DNA of 64,000 nt from Paenibacillus spongiae (GCF_024734895.1 NZ_CP091430.1:6714501-6778500), one strand, 5' to 3'; shown: positions 52,574 to 61,300, counted from the stretch's first letter. Notes: generated from the sequence alone by a model not told the origin. Made by a program: numbers and translations.

Positions 52574-53320
52574 ATGATTTTCAACAAGATCAGAATCGCT
52601 TACGGTGAGGTACTTGAACATTTCAAACCGATATTAAGGAATGCTTACCAGCGCATATACAGCTATCAGCTGGATCGTACAACTGAAAATGAATCACAAA
52701 TGCGCGAAGCCATTAATGCGACAAGGGAGATATTGGAGTTCTTCGCAAACCATTTGCCTTATTCAAAGGCCAAATATATATTTGCCCTGAGAAGACTGGA
52801 TGAAATGGCTCCGTTTGACCTCATTATGTGTTTCGATCAAGCGATCTTTGAAATGCATGTATGGGAAACGCTAAATGAACTGAGGATCAAGAAAGGAGAA
52901 TGGGCCAAAAACAACACTTGGAGCAAAGAGCTTCGCGATTTATTGAATGAACGGCAAGAAGTTCGCCATAATGATAACTTGAATGTTGAAGAGGAATTTT
53001 TAATAAGCGGCACCCCGGCATCTAGAGGAAGTGCCCAAGGACGGGCCTGTATCGCTTTGGATAAAGAACATTTTCATAAAATTGCTAAAGGGGATATTCT
53101 TGTTACAACGATGACAACCCCCGAATTTATTGAGGTAGCCCATCTGATTTCCGGCCTCATTACAGATCGTGGCGGTGTCGTCTGCCATGCGGCGATTTTA
53201 GCCAGAGAGTTCAATATTCCTTGCGTCGTAGGATGTCGAACTGCAACGACAACCATCAAGGATGGCGATCAAATTCGTATGGACGCGATCTCTGGAATTG
53301 TCGTGAGTGTGATTCAATGA
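52574..53320 (+). CDS. stand-alone PEP-utilising enzyme swivelling-domain protein
   Basis: A 248-residue protein. Residues 1-135 are helical and charged, without a family I recognise. Residues 145-248 form the phosphohistidine swivelling domain of PEP synthase, PPDK, enzyme I and rifampin phosphotransferase: ISGTPASRGSAQGRA, KGDILVTTMTTPEF, then TDRGGVVCHAAILAREF with the phospho-accepting His205 and NIPCVVGC. The ATP-grasp and PEP-binding domains are absent, so it cannot complete a PPDK or Rph reaction alone and would need a partner. GAAAGGGG precedes the ATG. It is AT-rich. Control by the leader peptide and terminator upstream suggests an antibiotic-related role. Confidence 0.8.
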   Translation: MIFNKIRIAYGEVLEHFKPILRNAYQRIYSYQLDRTTENESQMREAINATREILEFFANHLPYSKAKYIFALRRLDEMAPFDLIMCFDQAIFEMHVWETLNELRIKKGEWAKNNTWSKELRDLLNERQEVRHNDNLNVEEEFLISGTPASRGSAQGRACIALDKEHFHKIAKGDILVTTMTTPEFIEVAHLISGLITDRGGVVCHAAILAREFNIPCVVGCRTATTTIKDGDQIRMDAISGIVVSVIQ

Positions 53321-53357
53321 ATCGGAAGCACATTTGCAACGTTGGGTCGAATAAAAT

Positions 53358-53391
53358 AAAAGCCTCGTGACGATTACGTCACGAGGCTTTT
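53358..53391. terminator. bidirectional terminator
   Basis: Perfect 15-bp arms AAAAGCCTCGTGACG/CGTCACGAGGCTTTT with a 4-nt loop and T/A-rich flanks, between convergent genes. Confidence 0.85.
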
Positions 53392-53438
53392 ATTTTAACA
53401 CCAGCTAGAATGGCTGCGGAGAATAGAATACCGTCGAT

Positions 53439-53921
53439 TTAATATCCAAATAGATCTTCGTTAATTTTCACGGCTTCTTCGTAATTTCTAGCAGGTGCAG
53501 ATATATGCAGGTCCTTTCCCGTCCAACTGGTCTCACCAATCTTCTCCATTACCCATATGTTCAATTGGGCAAATTGATCCGAAATCACCAGAGAACCTAA
53601 AGGCCTTGATACAAGAGATCCGTTTACGTCAACATGATAATAATATAAGTTATCATCATAAAAATCGTTATTCCACTGACTGAAGTCTAAATCAATCAAG
53701 TTATACGTTTTGGTGAATTCATACTTATCAATGATGATTTTGCCGCGGAAGGTTTGCTTGCGGAACAGCGGTTTTGTTAGCATTCCTTTTACTTTGATTG
53801 TTATTGCTTCTGCACTTTCAGGCTTGCCTGCCCGATATTCCATAGCAGGATACGCAAGATCGATCTTTTGGGGGAATTGATATAAGTAAAGGAACAAAGA
53901 AACGGCTGCACCTAGTAACAC
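53439..53921 (-). CDS. single-pass membrane protein of unknown function
   Basis: 160 residues from GTG 53921: an N-terminal hydrophobic helix (LLGAAVSLFLYLYQF) followed by a 130-residue extracytoplasmic part rich in Tyr, Asp and Lys, with a beta-rich look (ITIKVKGMLTKPLFRKQTFR, then GKIIIDKYEF). I do not recognise the family. The frame is open 16 codons further upstream and would add WVKRRLKGIITCAV, a basic flank expected for a membrane anchor, but only ATT or ATA codons could start it, close after GGATGAGG. It is AT-rich like the rest of this block. Confidence 0.7.
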   Translation of the reverse strand: MLLGAAVSLFLYLYQFPQKIDLAYPAMEYRAGKPESAEAITIKVKGMLTKPLFRKQTFRGKIIIDKYEFTKTYNLIDLDFSQWNNDFYDDNLYYYHVDVNGSLVSRPLGSLVISDQFAQLNIWVMEKIGETSWTGKDLHISAPARNYEEAVKINEDLFGY

Positions 53922-54052
53922 GGCACAAGTTATAATTCCTTTCAGCCTTCTTTTTACCCATTCTATAATACCTCATCCCCTTTATCGGCCATGATTCTAA
54001 GTATCCTGCTCAATCATGTACTAGGACAGCTGGGCCGTGCTATTTCGAATCA

Positions 54053-55396
54053 TTAGCCGTGTGACGCTTCTTTCAGCTTGACCGCCGACCAATCGGTCCG
54101 GTAAAAGCGGATCATGATCGACAGCCCCATGAACATAAGGAACGTATATAATGCCAGCCATGCGCCCACGCTTCCCCACTCCAACACGTTGATGAAGATA
54201 TAGGCAAGCGGCACGAACAGCAGCCAGCTGGCGGCAAGCGATATTTTGAGCAAAAATGTCGTATCCCCGAGGCCTCGCAATCCGCCCGCGTAGAAATTCA
54301 GCAGTCCGTCGAAAATTTGCAGATAAGCCGAGATCATAATCAGAAACGCCGCCACTTCATAGACGGCCGGATCGGAGGAATATAACCGCGCAATCGGTTC
54401 GGCCAGGAATGTCTCTACCGTTCCGAGTATGATCAGAAAAATCGTTCCCAGGATCGCCGTATCCGTCCCTGCCCTCCTGCCCAGGTAGGCCTTGCCCTGC
54501 CCGACATATTGGCCGACCAGAATCGTGGCGGTCGCACCGAAGGCGAATGCCGGCATGAAGCCGAACGCCATGACGCTGAGCGCGACCTCGTTCGCCGCCA
54601 GCGCCGTATCGCCCAGCCGGGCTACAAAGGCGGTGAAGATGAACATCGATAAGCTGAGCGAGAACTCCTGCGCGCCCAGCTTACCGCTTTCCTGCAGCAG
54701 CAGCTTCATTTCCGGCCAGTTAAACTTCACAAGTTGGCGGGTGTTGAACCGCTTATGCAGGACGAAATAAAAGACGATCACACACACCAGCAGCTGAACC
54801 GCTTCACCGACCAGCACCGCTGCTCCTGCTCCGGTCAGACCAAGTTCAGGAAAACCCCAATGCCCGAAAGTAAGCGTGTATGTCAGAAAGATCATGATCA
54901 GATTGCTGATCAGTGCGATAACCATCGACAGCCGGGTCGCCCCGATCCCGCGCAGAAATCCGTGGAACACAAAGTTAATGATCCCGAAGGACATCGCAAA
55001 GAAACGGAGTTCAAGATAATAAGCGCCTTCCCTGACGAGATCCGCCGAGCCTCCGGTCAACCGCAGGATATCATCGGAGAGCGACAAGCCCACGACGGCG
55101 GTCAGCACCGCAAAGATCAGACATAAATAAAAGGCGAGATACGTCCGCTGGATCCCTTTCTGCATATCGTTCGAACCGAAATTCTGGGCAACCAGATAAT
55201 TCACTGTATGACCGATCCCGGAGAAGATTGCAAAAGCGTTGTACATAATAATGTTGGAGACGCCGACGATTGCGATAATCAGGAAGCCGAGATCGCCCAC
55301 CAGAATCAGATTGATCGTTCCCGTCACGGTAGCGGTGGCGAAGGACACCAGTGACGGAATGGCTAGAAGCAATATTTTTTTCCAATTTTGCAGCAT
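54053..55396 (-). CDS. MATE-family multidrug/organic cation exporter
   Basis: A 447-residue transporter with 12 predicted helices in two similar halves. Repeat elements GVSNIIMYNAFAIFSGIG near 44 and AANEVALSVMAFGFMPAFAFG near 255 are the matching first-helix segments of the halves, typical of NorM/DinF-type MATE proteins driven by Na+ or H+. The ATG at 55396 follows AAAAGAGG at a somewhat long distance; an upstream start at 55456 lacks a site. Confidence 0.87.
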   Translation of the reverse strand: MLQNWKKILLLAIPSLVSFATATVTGTINLILVGDLGFLIIAIVGVSNIIMYNAFAIFSGIGHTVNYLVAQNFGSNDMQKGIQRTYLAFYLCLIFAVLTAVVGLSLSDDILRLTGGSADLVREGAYYLELRFFAMSFGIINFVFHGFLRGIGATRLSMVIALISNLIMIFLTYTLTFGHWGFPELGLTGAGAAVLVGEAVQLLVCVIVFYFVLHKRFNTRQLVKFNWPEMKLLLQESGKLGAQEFSLSLSMFIFTAFVARLGDTALAANEVALSVMAFGFMPAFAFGATATILVGQYVGQGKAYLGRRAGTDTAILGTIFLIILGTVETFLAEPIARLYSSDPAVYEVAAFLIMISAYLQIFDGLLNFYAGGLRGLGDTTFLLKISLAASWLLFVPLAYIFINVLEWGSVGAWLALYTFLMFMGLSIMIRFYRTDWSAVKLKEASHG

Positions 55397-55533
55397 ACGT
55401 GTTGTTAGCCTCTTTTCAGCAGATGGTATACCCTTCTTTCGACATCGAAGGACCACTTCCTTTCTTTTGTAAGTTTAATCCGCGAACATAATTCTCCTGT
55501 ATAACGTTGGAGCCCGGCCTGTCAAGAAAAAAA

Positions 55534-55551
55534 GCCGCTCCCATTAGCGGC
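55534..55551 (-). terminator. terminator of the dioxygenase-dehydrogenase unit
   Basis: Arms GCCGCT/AGCGGC followed on the minus strand by a T7 run, about 155 bases after the dehydrogenase stop codon. Confidence 0.7.
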
Positions 55552-55707
55552 CTTACTGTCAATGATCCACATGCCTATTAGGATTTAGCATCATGCAACA
55601 TGGCCGCGGCGCACGGAGAGCACGAGGGTCATTGAAGCGTAATGAACTTGCCCTTTTATGGATAGCATGGCCAGCCATCGCCTAAAGATCGTGACCGACC
55701 GCAGTTA

Positions 55708-56595
55708 TCAAGAAAGCTCTCCGTTTAGAAGCTTAAATAAAGCTTGAGTGCCGCTGTCCGCTTCTCCTTTATCTGCAAGCTCATCATACAAAGATTTAGC
55801 CAAATCGAGACCGGGGGTGAGGATTCCCATTTCTTTGGCAGCATCAAGCGCAATCCTCATATCTTTAATAAAGTGTTTTACGTAGAATCCGGGCTCGAAA
55901 TCTCCGCTCATCATCCGCGGGGCCAGATTACTGAGCGACCAGCTTCCAGCCGCTCCCGTTTCAATGCTTTTCAACACGGTTTCCGGATGAAGTCCGGCTC
56001 TTTGGGCATATACCATCGCTTCGCAGACCCCAATCATATTCGATGCGATCGCAATTTGGTTGCACATCTTGGTATGCTGACCGGAACCTGCTCCTCCCTG
56101 TAAGATAATATTTTTGCCGATAACGGAAAACACAGGCAGCATCGCTTCGAATGCGTCTTCATCTCCGCCTGCCATAATGGCCAATCTAGCCTCTCTTGCC
56201 CCAATATCGCCTCCGGAAACCGGCGCGTCAAGCGCATAGATCCCTTTCTCTTTCGCTTCCGCATAAATTCTCCGGGCCAGCGACGGCGTAGATGTCGTCA
56301 TATCGATGACATAGGAACCAGCTTGCGCATGAGCCAGAACCCCATTTTGCCCCAAATAAACGTCTTCCACATCTTTCGGATAGCCAACCATCGTTATGAT
56401 TACATTGGCCCTGGACGCAATCTGGGCTGCAGTATCCATCCAAACGGCGCCAAGTGCCATCAGCTCTTCGGCCCGGCTTTTGGTCCGATTATAGACGATA
56501 ACGGAGTATCCCGCCTTCATTAAATGCTTCGCCATGCTGTTACCCATGACGCCTGTTCCGATAAACCCGATGATATATTCTCGATTCACCGTCAT
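55708..56595 (-). CDS. beta-hydroxyacid dehydrogenase (3-hydroxyisobutyrate dehydrogenase family, YkwC-like)
   Basis: A 295-residue NAD(P)-dependent oxidoreductase. GFIGTGVMGNSM at 10-21 is the cofactor motif, VYNRTKSRAEEL near 34-45 suggests NADP (Arg after the second strand), DAPVSGGDIGAREARL near 118 is the substrate-binding motif and GSGQHTKMCNQI near 172 carries the catalytic Lys. It is 18 bp after a PhyH-type dioxygenase gene, which probably supplies its hydroxy-acid substrate. Confidence 0.92.
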   Translation of the reverse strand: MTVNREYIIGFIGTGVMGNSMAKHLMKAGYSVIVYNRTKSRAEELMALGAVWMDTAAQIASRANVIITMVGYPKDVEDVYLGQNGVLAHAQAGSYVIDMTTSTPSLARRIYAEAKEKGIYALDAPVSGGDIGAREARLAIMAGGDEDAFEAMLPVFSVIGKNIILQGGAGSGQHTKMCNQIAIASNMIGVCEAMVYAQRAGLHPETVLKSIETGAAGSWSLSNLAPRMMSGDFEPGFYVKHFIKDMRIALDAAKEMGILTPGLDLAKSLYDELADKGEADSGTQALFKLLNGELS

Positions 56596-56613
56596 TTGTT
56601 CGCTCCTGTACGT

Positions 56614-57450
56614 TTATTTATCAACCATCTCCGGTTGATGCTCTTTCAGCCATGCTCGCAGAGGCACATCGGCGTCCGTCGGACTATAATGACCGTTGCA
56701 GTTCACACTGGCGCCGAGCATCTGCCGTCGAATCGGATCGCTGCTTTCCCAGAGATGCTGTACGGTCATATCGTCCTTCGTGCGAATCCACCGGTAGCCA
56801 TAGCCGTAAAACAAAACTTTACGCGTAATGTCCGACCAGTTCGGCGATGCTGCATGCCATAGACGCCTGTCAAAGAAAACCGCCGTACCAGGCTTGACGC
56901 AAACCGGGATTGCACCCTCAGGCTGGCCTTCGCGGTTCTTCGGTATTTCAAGGTTGTCTTTCAAGTGACTGCCAGGTACAATCCAAAAATTGCCCCGGTC
57001 CGGCTCCGAAATATCGGACAAGAAGTAAGCGACTTTTAGCGATAAGCGCGGACGCGGATGAGATTCCATTTCTATATTCACACGCCCGCTGTCCTGATGA
57101 AAGCCGAACGTTTTGTCGTTCTTCTCCTGCCCCGATGGCGGCGTCGCGATCATATGCGCATGGTACAAATATATATTCCAGCCGAGAATGCCCCAAACCT
57201 TCGGAAGAATCTTCTCATAATCGACAAGCTCAAGAAAAGAATGATGATCGGGAATGAAATTTGGATAAAACAAAGCCGTTTTCGAGTCATGTCCATTCTC
57301 AATCTTACTCTCGTAAATGCGATCGACTTGCGCTGTCAGTATCTCGACCTGCTCCGGCGACAATGCGTTTTCCATGATCAGATAGCCTTGCTCGTTGAAC
57401 GTCCTGCGCTCTTCTTCCGTCAAAGCGTACTGCAAGCATGATGGATTCAC
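56614..57450 (-). CDS. phytanoyl-CoA dioxygenase (PhyH) family enzyme
   Basis: A 278-residue Fe(II)/2-oxoglutarate-dependent oxygenase. The metal triad is visible as FHQDSG near 117 (His and Asp) and the distal His in RRLWHAASPNWSD near 203, with the 2-oxoglutarate Arg in SDITRKVLFYGY. Such enzymes hydroxylate small carboxylates, compatible solutes (ectoine) or phosphonates. AGGGGG precedes the ATG. It is between an AraC gene and a beta-hydroxyacid dehydrogenase, all on the minus strand. Confidence 0.88.
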   Translation of the reverse strand: MNPSCLQYALTEEERRTFNEQGYLIMENALSPEQVEILTAQVDRIYESKIENGHDSKTALFYPNFIPDHHSFLELVDYEKILPKVWGILGWNIYLYHAHMIATPPSGQEKNDKTFGFHQDSGRVNIEMESHPRPRLSLKVAYFLSDISEPDRGNFWIVPGSHLKDNLEIPKNREGQPEGAIPVCVKPGTAVFFDRRLWHAASPNWSDITRKVLFYGYGYRWIRTKDDMTVQHLWESSDPIRRQMLGASVNCNGHYSPTDADVPLRAWLKEHQPEMVDK

Positions 57451-57586
57451 CCAAAATCCCCCTCCAGATGATTGTTTTAAGAGCCTGACTTAATCATAAT
57501 GGGTCTTAGGGGACGCTTTCGAGTAACGATCTATTTTTCTTTTGTACGATTCAACGGTTATTGTGTTAGCGTTAACAAGATTAGGG

Positions 57587-58360
57587 TCAATCTGTCCTTC
57601 CCTTCAAAAAAGCGGTGGGGGAACAACCTGTAAGCTTCTTGAAAACCCGGTTGAAATAGGCCTGATCGCAAAACCCGGTTTCTTCCGCAACCTCCCTGAT
57701 CGGCATCATTTTATCCATCATCAGCTCTTTCGCCTTGGAAACCCGCACATGATGGAGATATTCGATCGGCGATAGTCCTGTAACGGACTTGAATAGATGA
57801 GAGATATGGTTTGGCGTCCTTCCTGTAAATTGGGTTAAGTCCTTCAACGAAACGGACTCCTTGTAATGATCCAAAATATATTTTTTAATATCTTCAGCCA
57901 TATCGATTTTTTTGGCAGGCAGTTTCCAATTGTCCCGTTCATAATTGATGATGCTCAGCAATTCCAGCAGAATGGCATAACAGGTTGTTTCCGTATAAGG
58001 CCCTCTCATGAGCCAGTGATGCTTTAGCAGCAAAAATCGCTGCTTGAAATATTCAAACCCGCTTATTGACGTCATGCAGTACTGATTCTCAGTAAGGAGT
58101 GGCAGCAGCGTCCGATCCATATCGTCGATAGTGAAATGCGTTGCATAACGCTGATGGCCTTCAATCGAATACCCACCACGGATGGAACCGGCCGGAACAA
58201 AGAGAACGTCGCCTTTTTGTAATAAGACCGTTTCATCGTTTATCCAATAGATGATTTTCCCTTTCGTTACGACGATCATAATGTTATATTGCGTTTTGAC
58301 CTTCGCCATTTCCCAATTCCCATTGAAATCCTTCACATAACAGGTATGCATCTTAATCAA
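57587..58360 (-). CDS. AraC-family regulator
   Basis: A 257-residue regulator from TTG 58360, nine bases after GGGAGG; a frame from 58516 has no site. The N-terminal cupin arm contains YNIMIVVTKGKIIYWINDET and LFVPAGSIRGGY; the C-terminus has the AraC domain with LKDLTQFTGRTPNHISHLFK and VAEETGFCDQAYFNRVFKKL. It precedes the PhyH gene by 136 bp in the same direction and probably regulates that unit. Confidence 0.87.
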   Translation of the reverse strand: MIKMHTCYVKDFNGNWEMAKVKTQYNIMIVVTKGKIIYWINDETVLLQKGDVLFVPAGSIRGGYSIEGHQRYATHFTIDDMDRTLLPLLTENQYCMTSISGFEYFKQRFLLLKHHWLMRGPYTETTCYAILLELLSIINYERDNWKLPAKKIDMAEDIKKYILDHYKESVSLKDLTQFTGRTPNHISHLFKSVTGLSPIEYLHHVRVSKAKELMMDKMMPIREVAEETGFCDQAYFNRVFKKLTGCSPTAFLKGRTD

Positions 58361-58573
58361 CGCGAATGACCTCCCGCATGATTGGCGCAAGTTCCCTCCG
58401 TGGAGCACTTTGTCAAAATCATCGAGCTGTTCGACGTTTCTCACGCCTGCTTCTTCCTCTCTATCATAATGCACAAACGGATTTCTTACACGATTACTTA
58501 CTGCCACCTTGAACAAACGCCCCTATTCGGCTGCAATTCCATTACGTTGCTCTTAGACGAGCCCAAACAAAAA

Positions 58574-58597
58574 AGCACCTCCTATTTCGAAAGTGCT
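58574..58597 (-). terminator. terminator of the ilvBH unit
   Basis: Arms AGCAC(CT)/(AG)GTGCT followed on the minus strand by TTTTTTG, about 130 bases after the last gene of the unit. Confidence 0.65.
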
Positions 58598-58639
58598 CAT
58601 TAGTCGCTCTTCTTTTTAGCTATTTTATCTTCACCGTAT

Positions 58640-58720
58640 ACCTTCCGCCTTTGTTTCCAGATTCCAACCGTCATCCCGTTGGTTTACAGGAATCCGGAAA
58701 CAACAGCGCTCGGAAGTAAC
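58640..58720 (-). repeat. dispersed palindromic element, copy 3
   Basis: Hairpin from TTGTTTCCAGATTCCAACC to GGAATCCGGAAACAA (58651-58704), flanked by CGCC and CAGCGCTCGG. On the minus strand it reads in the same order as copies 1 and 2, and it begins right after the stop codon of the minus-strand gene at 58729. Confidence 0.7.
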
Positions 58721-58728
58721 AGCCTTTA

Positions 58729-59106
58729 CTACTCCATACGCGCGATCCCTCGATAGGAATAGGCCAGCAGCGGCTTACCCGGATCGATGCCGATCCCGTT
58801 GTCCTCGCATTCTTCGCGGAAAGAAAGCATCTCATCGGGGTCATAGTTCATTAAGGCCTTCCCTTTGCCGACTCCCATACAGAGAATGTAGAGGTTACCG
58901 GACGGAGACTCGCATTCCATTACATAATGATCGGATTTGCTCCTGCCTTCGTCCGTAAAGATCGTGATGCTGGCTTCCTTCTTAATCTCGTCTCCGGGTT
59001 GGATAATCGAAGCGGCATTCTCCGCAACGAGCGCCTTGCTGACGATGCCCTCAATTCCTGTCTTGGCTAACAATTCCGCATCTGTAAACGTACTGCATGC
59101 ACTCAT
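58729..59106 (-). CDS. small protein of unknown function downstream of ilvH
   Basis: 125 residues, soluble, slightly acidic, beginning MSACSTFTDAELLAKTGIEG. No family is recognised. Central strands ITIFTDEGRSKSDHYVMECE and NLYILCMGVGKGKALMNYD suggest a small mixed alpha/beta or beta-barrel fold. GGAAGGAGC precedes the ATG. It follows ilvH by 17 bp and is probably co-transcribed, which would place it under valine-responsive control; a metabolic link is not evident from sequence. Confidence 0.75.
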   Translation of the reverse strand: MSACSTFTDAELLAKTGIEGIVSKALVAENAASIIQPGDEIKKEASITIFTDEGRSKSDHYVMECESPSGNLYILCMGVGKGKALMNYDPDEMLSFREECEDNGIGIDPGKPLLAYSYRGIARME

Positions 59107-59123
59107 GCGCTATGCTCCTTCCT

Positions 59124-59609
59124 TTAACGCTGCGTCCCCCGCGTCAACGCGGTCGTGCCTGTTCGAGACATCTCGACGATGCCGTATGCGCGCAGCAGAT
59201 CGATGATCGCATTGATTTTATCGAGATCTCCCACCGCTTGGATGATCATATTGGTTTCGCCAATGTCCACAATGGAAGCTCGGAATACATCGACTATACC
59301 GACAATTTCCGGCCTTTTCAACGACTCGGCCTTTACCTTGATTAAGGCAAGCTCCCTGGCTACCATCGCATGATCGCTAAGATGGCTTACCCGCACGACA
59401 TCGATCAGCTTATACAGCTGCTTCTCGATCTGCTCCAGCGTCCGCATGTCGCCTGTGGTGACGATGACCATTCGCGAAAGTCCGGACTCTTCGCAATTCC
59501 CTACCGTAACGCTGTCGATATTGAACCCGCGCCGGCCGAATAATCCGGCGACGCGCTGCAGAACGCCCGGCTGGTCATTCACTAAGACCGATAATGTATG
59601 CTTCTTCAT
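59124..59609 (-). CDS. ilvH: acetolactate synthase small regulatory subunit
   Basis: 161 residues, the usual length. The N-terminal ACT domain (HTLSVLVNDQPGVLQRVAGL, FGRRGFNIDSVTVG) binds valine; the C-terminal domain contains IVDIGETNMIIQAVGDLDKI. It activates the catalytic subunit and confers valine feedback inhibition. Its start overlaps the ilvB stop by 4 bp, indicating coupled translation. Confidence 0.96.
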   Translation of the reverse strand: MKKHTLSVLVNDQPGVLQRVAGLFGRRGFNIDSVTVGNCEESGLSRMVIVTTGDMRTLEQIEKQLYKLIDVVRVSHLSDHAMVARELALIKVKAESLKRPEIVGIVDVFRASIVDIGETNMIIQAVGDLDKINAIIDLLRAYGIVEMSRTGTTALTRGTQR

Positions 59610-61300
59610 TCCGCGTCCCCCATTTCCATTTGATCCAGCGTATCGCCGCTAAACACCATCGGATATACATTCTCTTCTGTCGGCACTTTGAACTCCACCA
59701 GAACGGGGCCCGGCGTTTGCAGCGCTTCCTGCCAGACCTGGCGCGCCTCGGCTTTCGTCTCTGCCCGCAGCCCTCTTACGCCATAGGCTTCGGCCAGCTT
59801 GACAAAGTCCGGGCTTCCCGCCAGTCCGATATGGCTTAACCGGTTGTCATGGATCAGCTCCTGCCACTGTTTGACCATCCCTAATACTTGATTGTTAATG
59901 ACGACGATCTTGACCGGAATATGATGGATGGCGCAAATCGCCAATTCCTGCGCGCACATCTGCATCCCCCCGTCGCCGTTGATGGAGACGACGATCCGGT
60001 CCGGATTGCCGACCTGCGCCCCGATGGCGGAAGGGAACCCGAATCCCATCGTGCCCAGCCCTCCGGAGGTGATTAACGAACGGGGACGATGGAATTTATA
60101 GAACTGTGCCGTCCACATCTGATGCTGGCCGACGTCGGTCGTCACGATCGCTTCACCCTTCGTCGTGTCGCTGATCATCTCCAATACATATTGGGGCTTC
60201 AGCTCCGTCTCCGAATCCTTGTAGCGCAGCGGATATTCCCTTCTATTGCTCTCGATCGCCTGGAGCCATCTGTCCGACCGCGCCGGCTCGGCCTTCGCGA
60301 CCGCATATTCGAGAATGGCTCGGATGTCGCCGATACAAGCCATGTCCGTGTGTACGTTCTTGCCAACCTCGGCCGGATCGATATCGATATGGGCAATCCG
60401 CTTCGCTTGCGGGGCGAAGCCGTCGAGCCTCATCGTCACCCGGTCATCGAACCGGGAGCCGATCGCCAGTAAAAGATCGGCATTCTGTATCGCTGTATTG
60501 GCCGCATAGGTTCCATGCATGCCGGGCATTCCGAGCCAAAGCTCATGAGCGCTCGGGAAACCGCCAAGCCCCATCAGCGTCGTCGCGACCGGAATCCTTG
60601 TTCGCTGGGCAAAGGCAATCAGCTCATCCGAAGCATTCGCGTGCACGACGCCCCCGCCGGCAATGATGACCGGACGCTCCGATTCCGCAATCGCTTGAAG
60701 GAGCTTATCGATCTCCGTTCGATCCGGCTCCGGAGCTCCCTGATAGCCGCGCAGCTCGATCGGGCGGGGCGGCTGAACCTCCAGCAGCTGATTGGAGACA
60801 TCCTTCGGGATGTCGATTAATACCGGCCCCTTCCTGCCGGTATTGGCAATATGGAACGCCTCCCGGATGATACGCGGCAGATCGCGGGCATCGCGTACCA
60901 GATAGCCGTGCTTGGTGATCGGCATCGTGATGCTTACGATATCCGCTTCCTGAAAGGCATCCGTCCCCATAACTGCGGTAGGGACATTCCCCGTAATAAT
61001 AACAATGGGCACCGAATCCATATGGGCCGTTGCAATGCCTGTGACCAGATTGGTTGCGCCGGGCCCGGAGGTCGCGATGCACACGCCTACTTTTCCCGTG
61101 GACCGGGCATAGCCGTCGGCCGCATGAATCGCCCCTTGCTCGTGACGGGTCAAAATATGCTTGAAATCCGGATTGCCGACCATTGCGTCATAGATGTACA
61201 GGACATTGCCTCCCGGATACCCGAATACACACTCGACGCCTTCTGCCAGCAGCCCGCGCAATAGAGCTTCAGATCCCGTGATCTGTTCCCGTTGTGTCAT
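59606..61300 (-). CDS. ilvB: acetolactate synthase large catalytic subunit
   Basis: A 564-residue thiamine-diphosphate enzyme, the first common step of valine and leucine synthesis (and the parallel isoleucine step). GYPGGNVLYIYD near 22 and RHEQGAIHAADGYAR near 44 contain the cofactor-activating Glu; the ThDP-Mg motif is NGDGGMQMCAQELA near 433 with NNQVLGMVKQWQ after it. GGGAGG precedes the ATG at 61300. Two T-box leaders upstream control it. The usual ilvC is not present downstream. Confidence 0.96.
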   Translation of the reverse strand: MTQREQITGSEALLRGLLAEGVECVFGYPGGNVLYIYDAMVGNPDFKHILTRHEQGAIHAADGYARSTGKVGVCIATSGPGATNLVTGIATAHMDSVPIVIITGNVPTAVMGTDAFQEADIVSITMPITKHGYLVRDARDLPRIIREAFHIANTGRKGPVLIDIPKDVSNQLLEVQPPRPIELRGYQGAPEPDRTEIDKLLQAIAESERPVIIAGGGVVHANASDELIAFAQRTRIPVATTLMGLGGFPSAHELWLGMPGMHGTYAANTAIQNADLLLAIGSRFDDRVTMRLDGFAPQAKRIAHIDIDPAEVGKNVHTDMACIGDIRAILEYAVAKAEPARSDRWLQAIESNRREYPLRYKDSETELKPQYVLEMISDTTKGEAIVTTDVGQHQMWTAQFYKFHRPRSLITSGGLGTMGFGFPSAIGAQVGNPDRIVVSINGDGGMQMCAQELAICAIHHIPVKIVVINNQVLGMVKQWQELIHDNRLSHIGLAGSPDFVKLAEAYGVRGLRAETKAEARQVWQEALQTPGPVLVEFKVPTEENVYPMVFSGDTLDQMEMGDAE

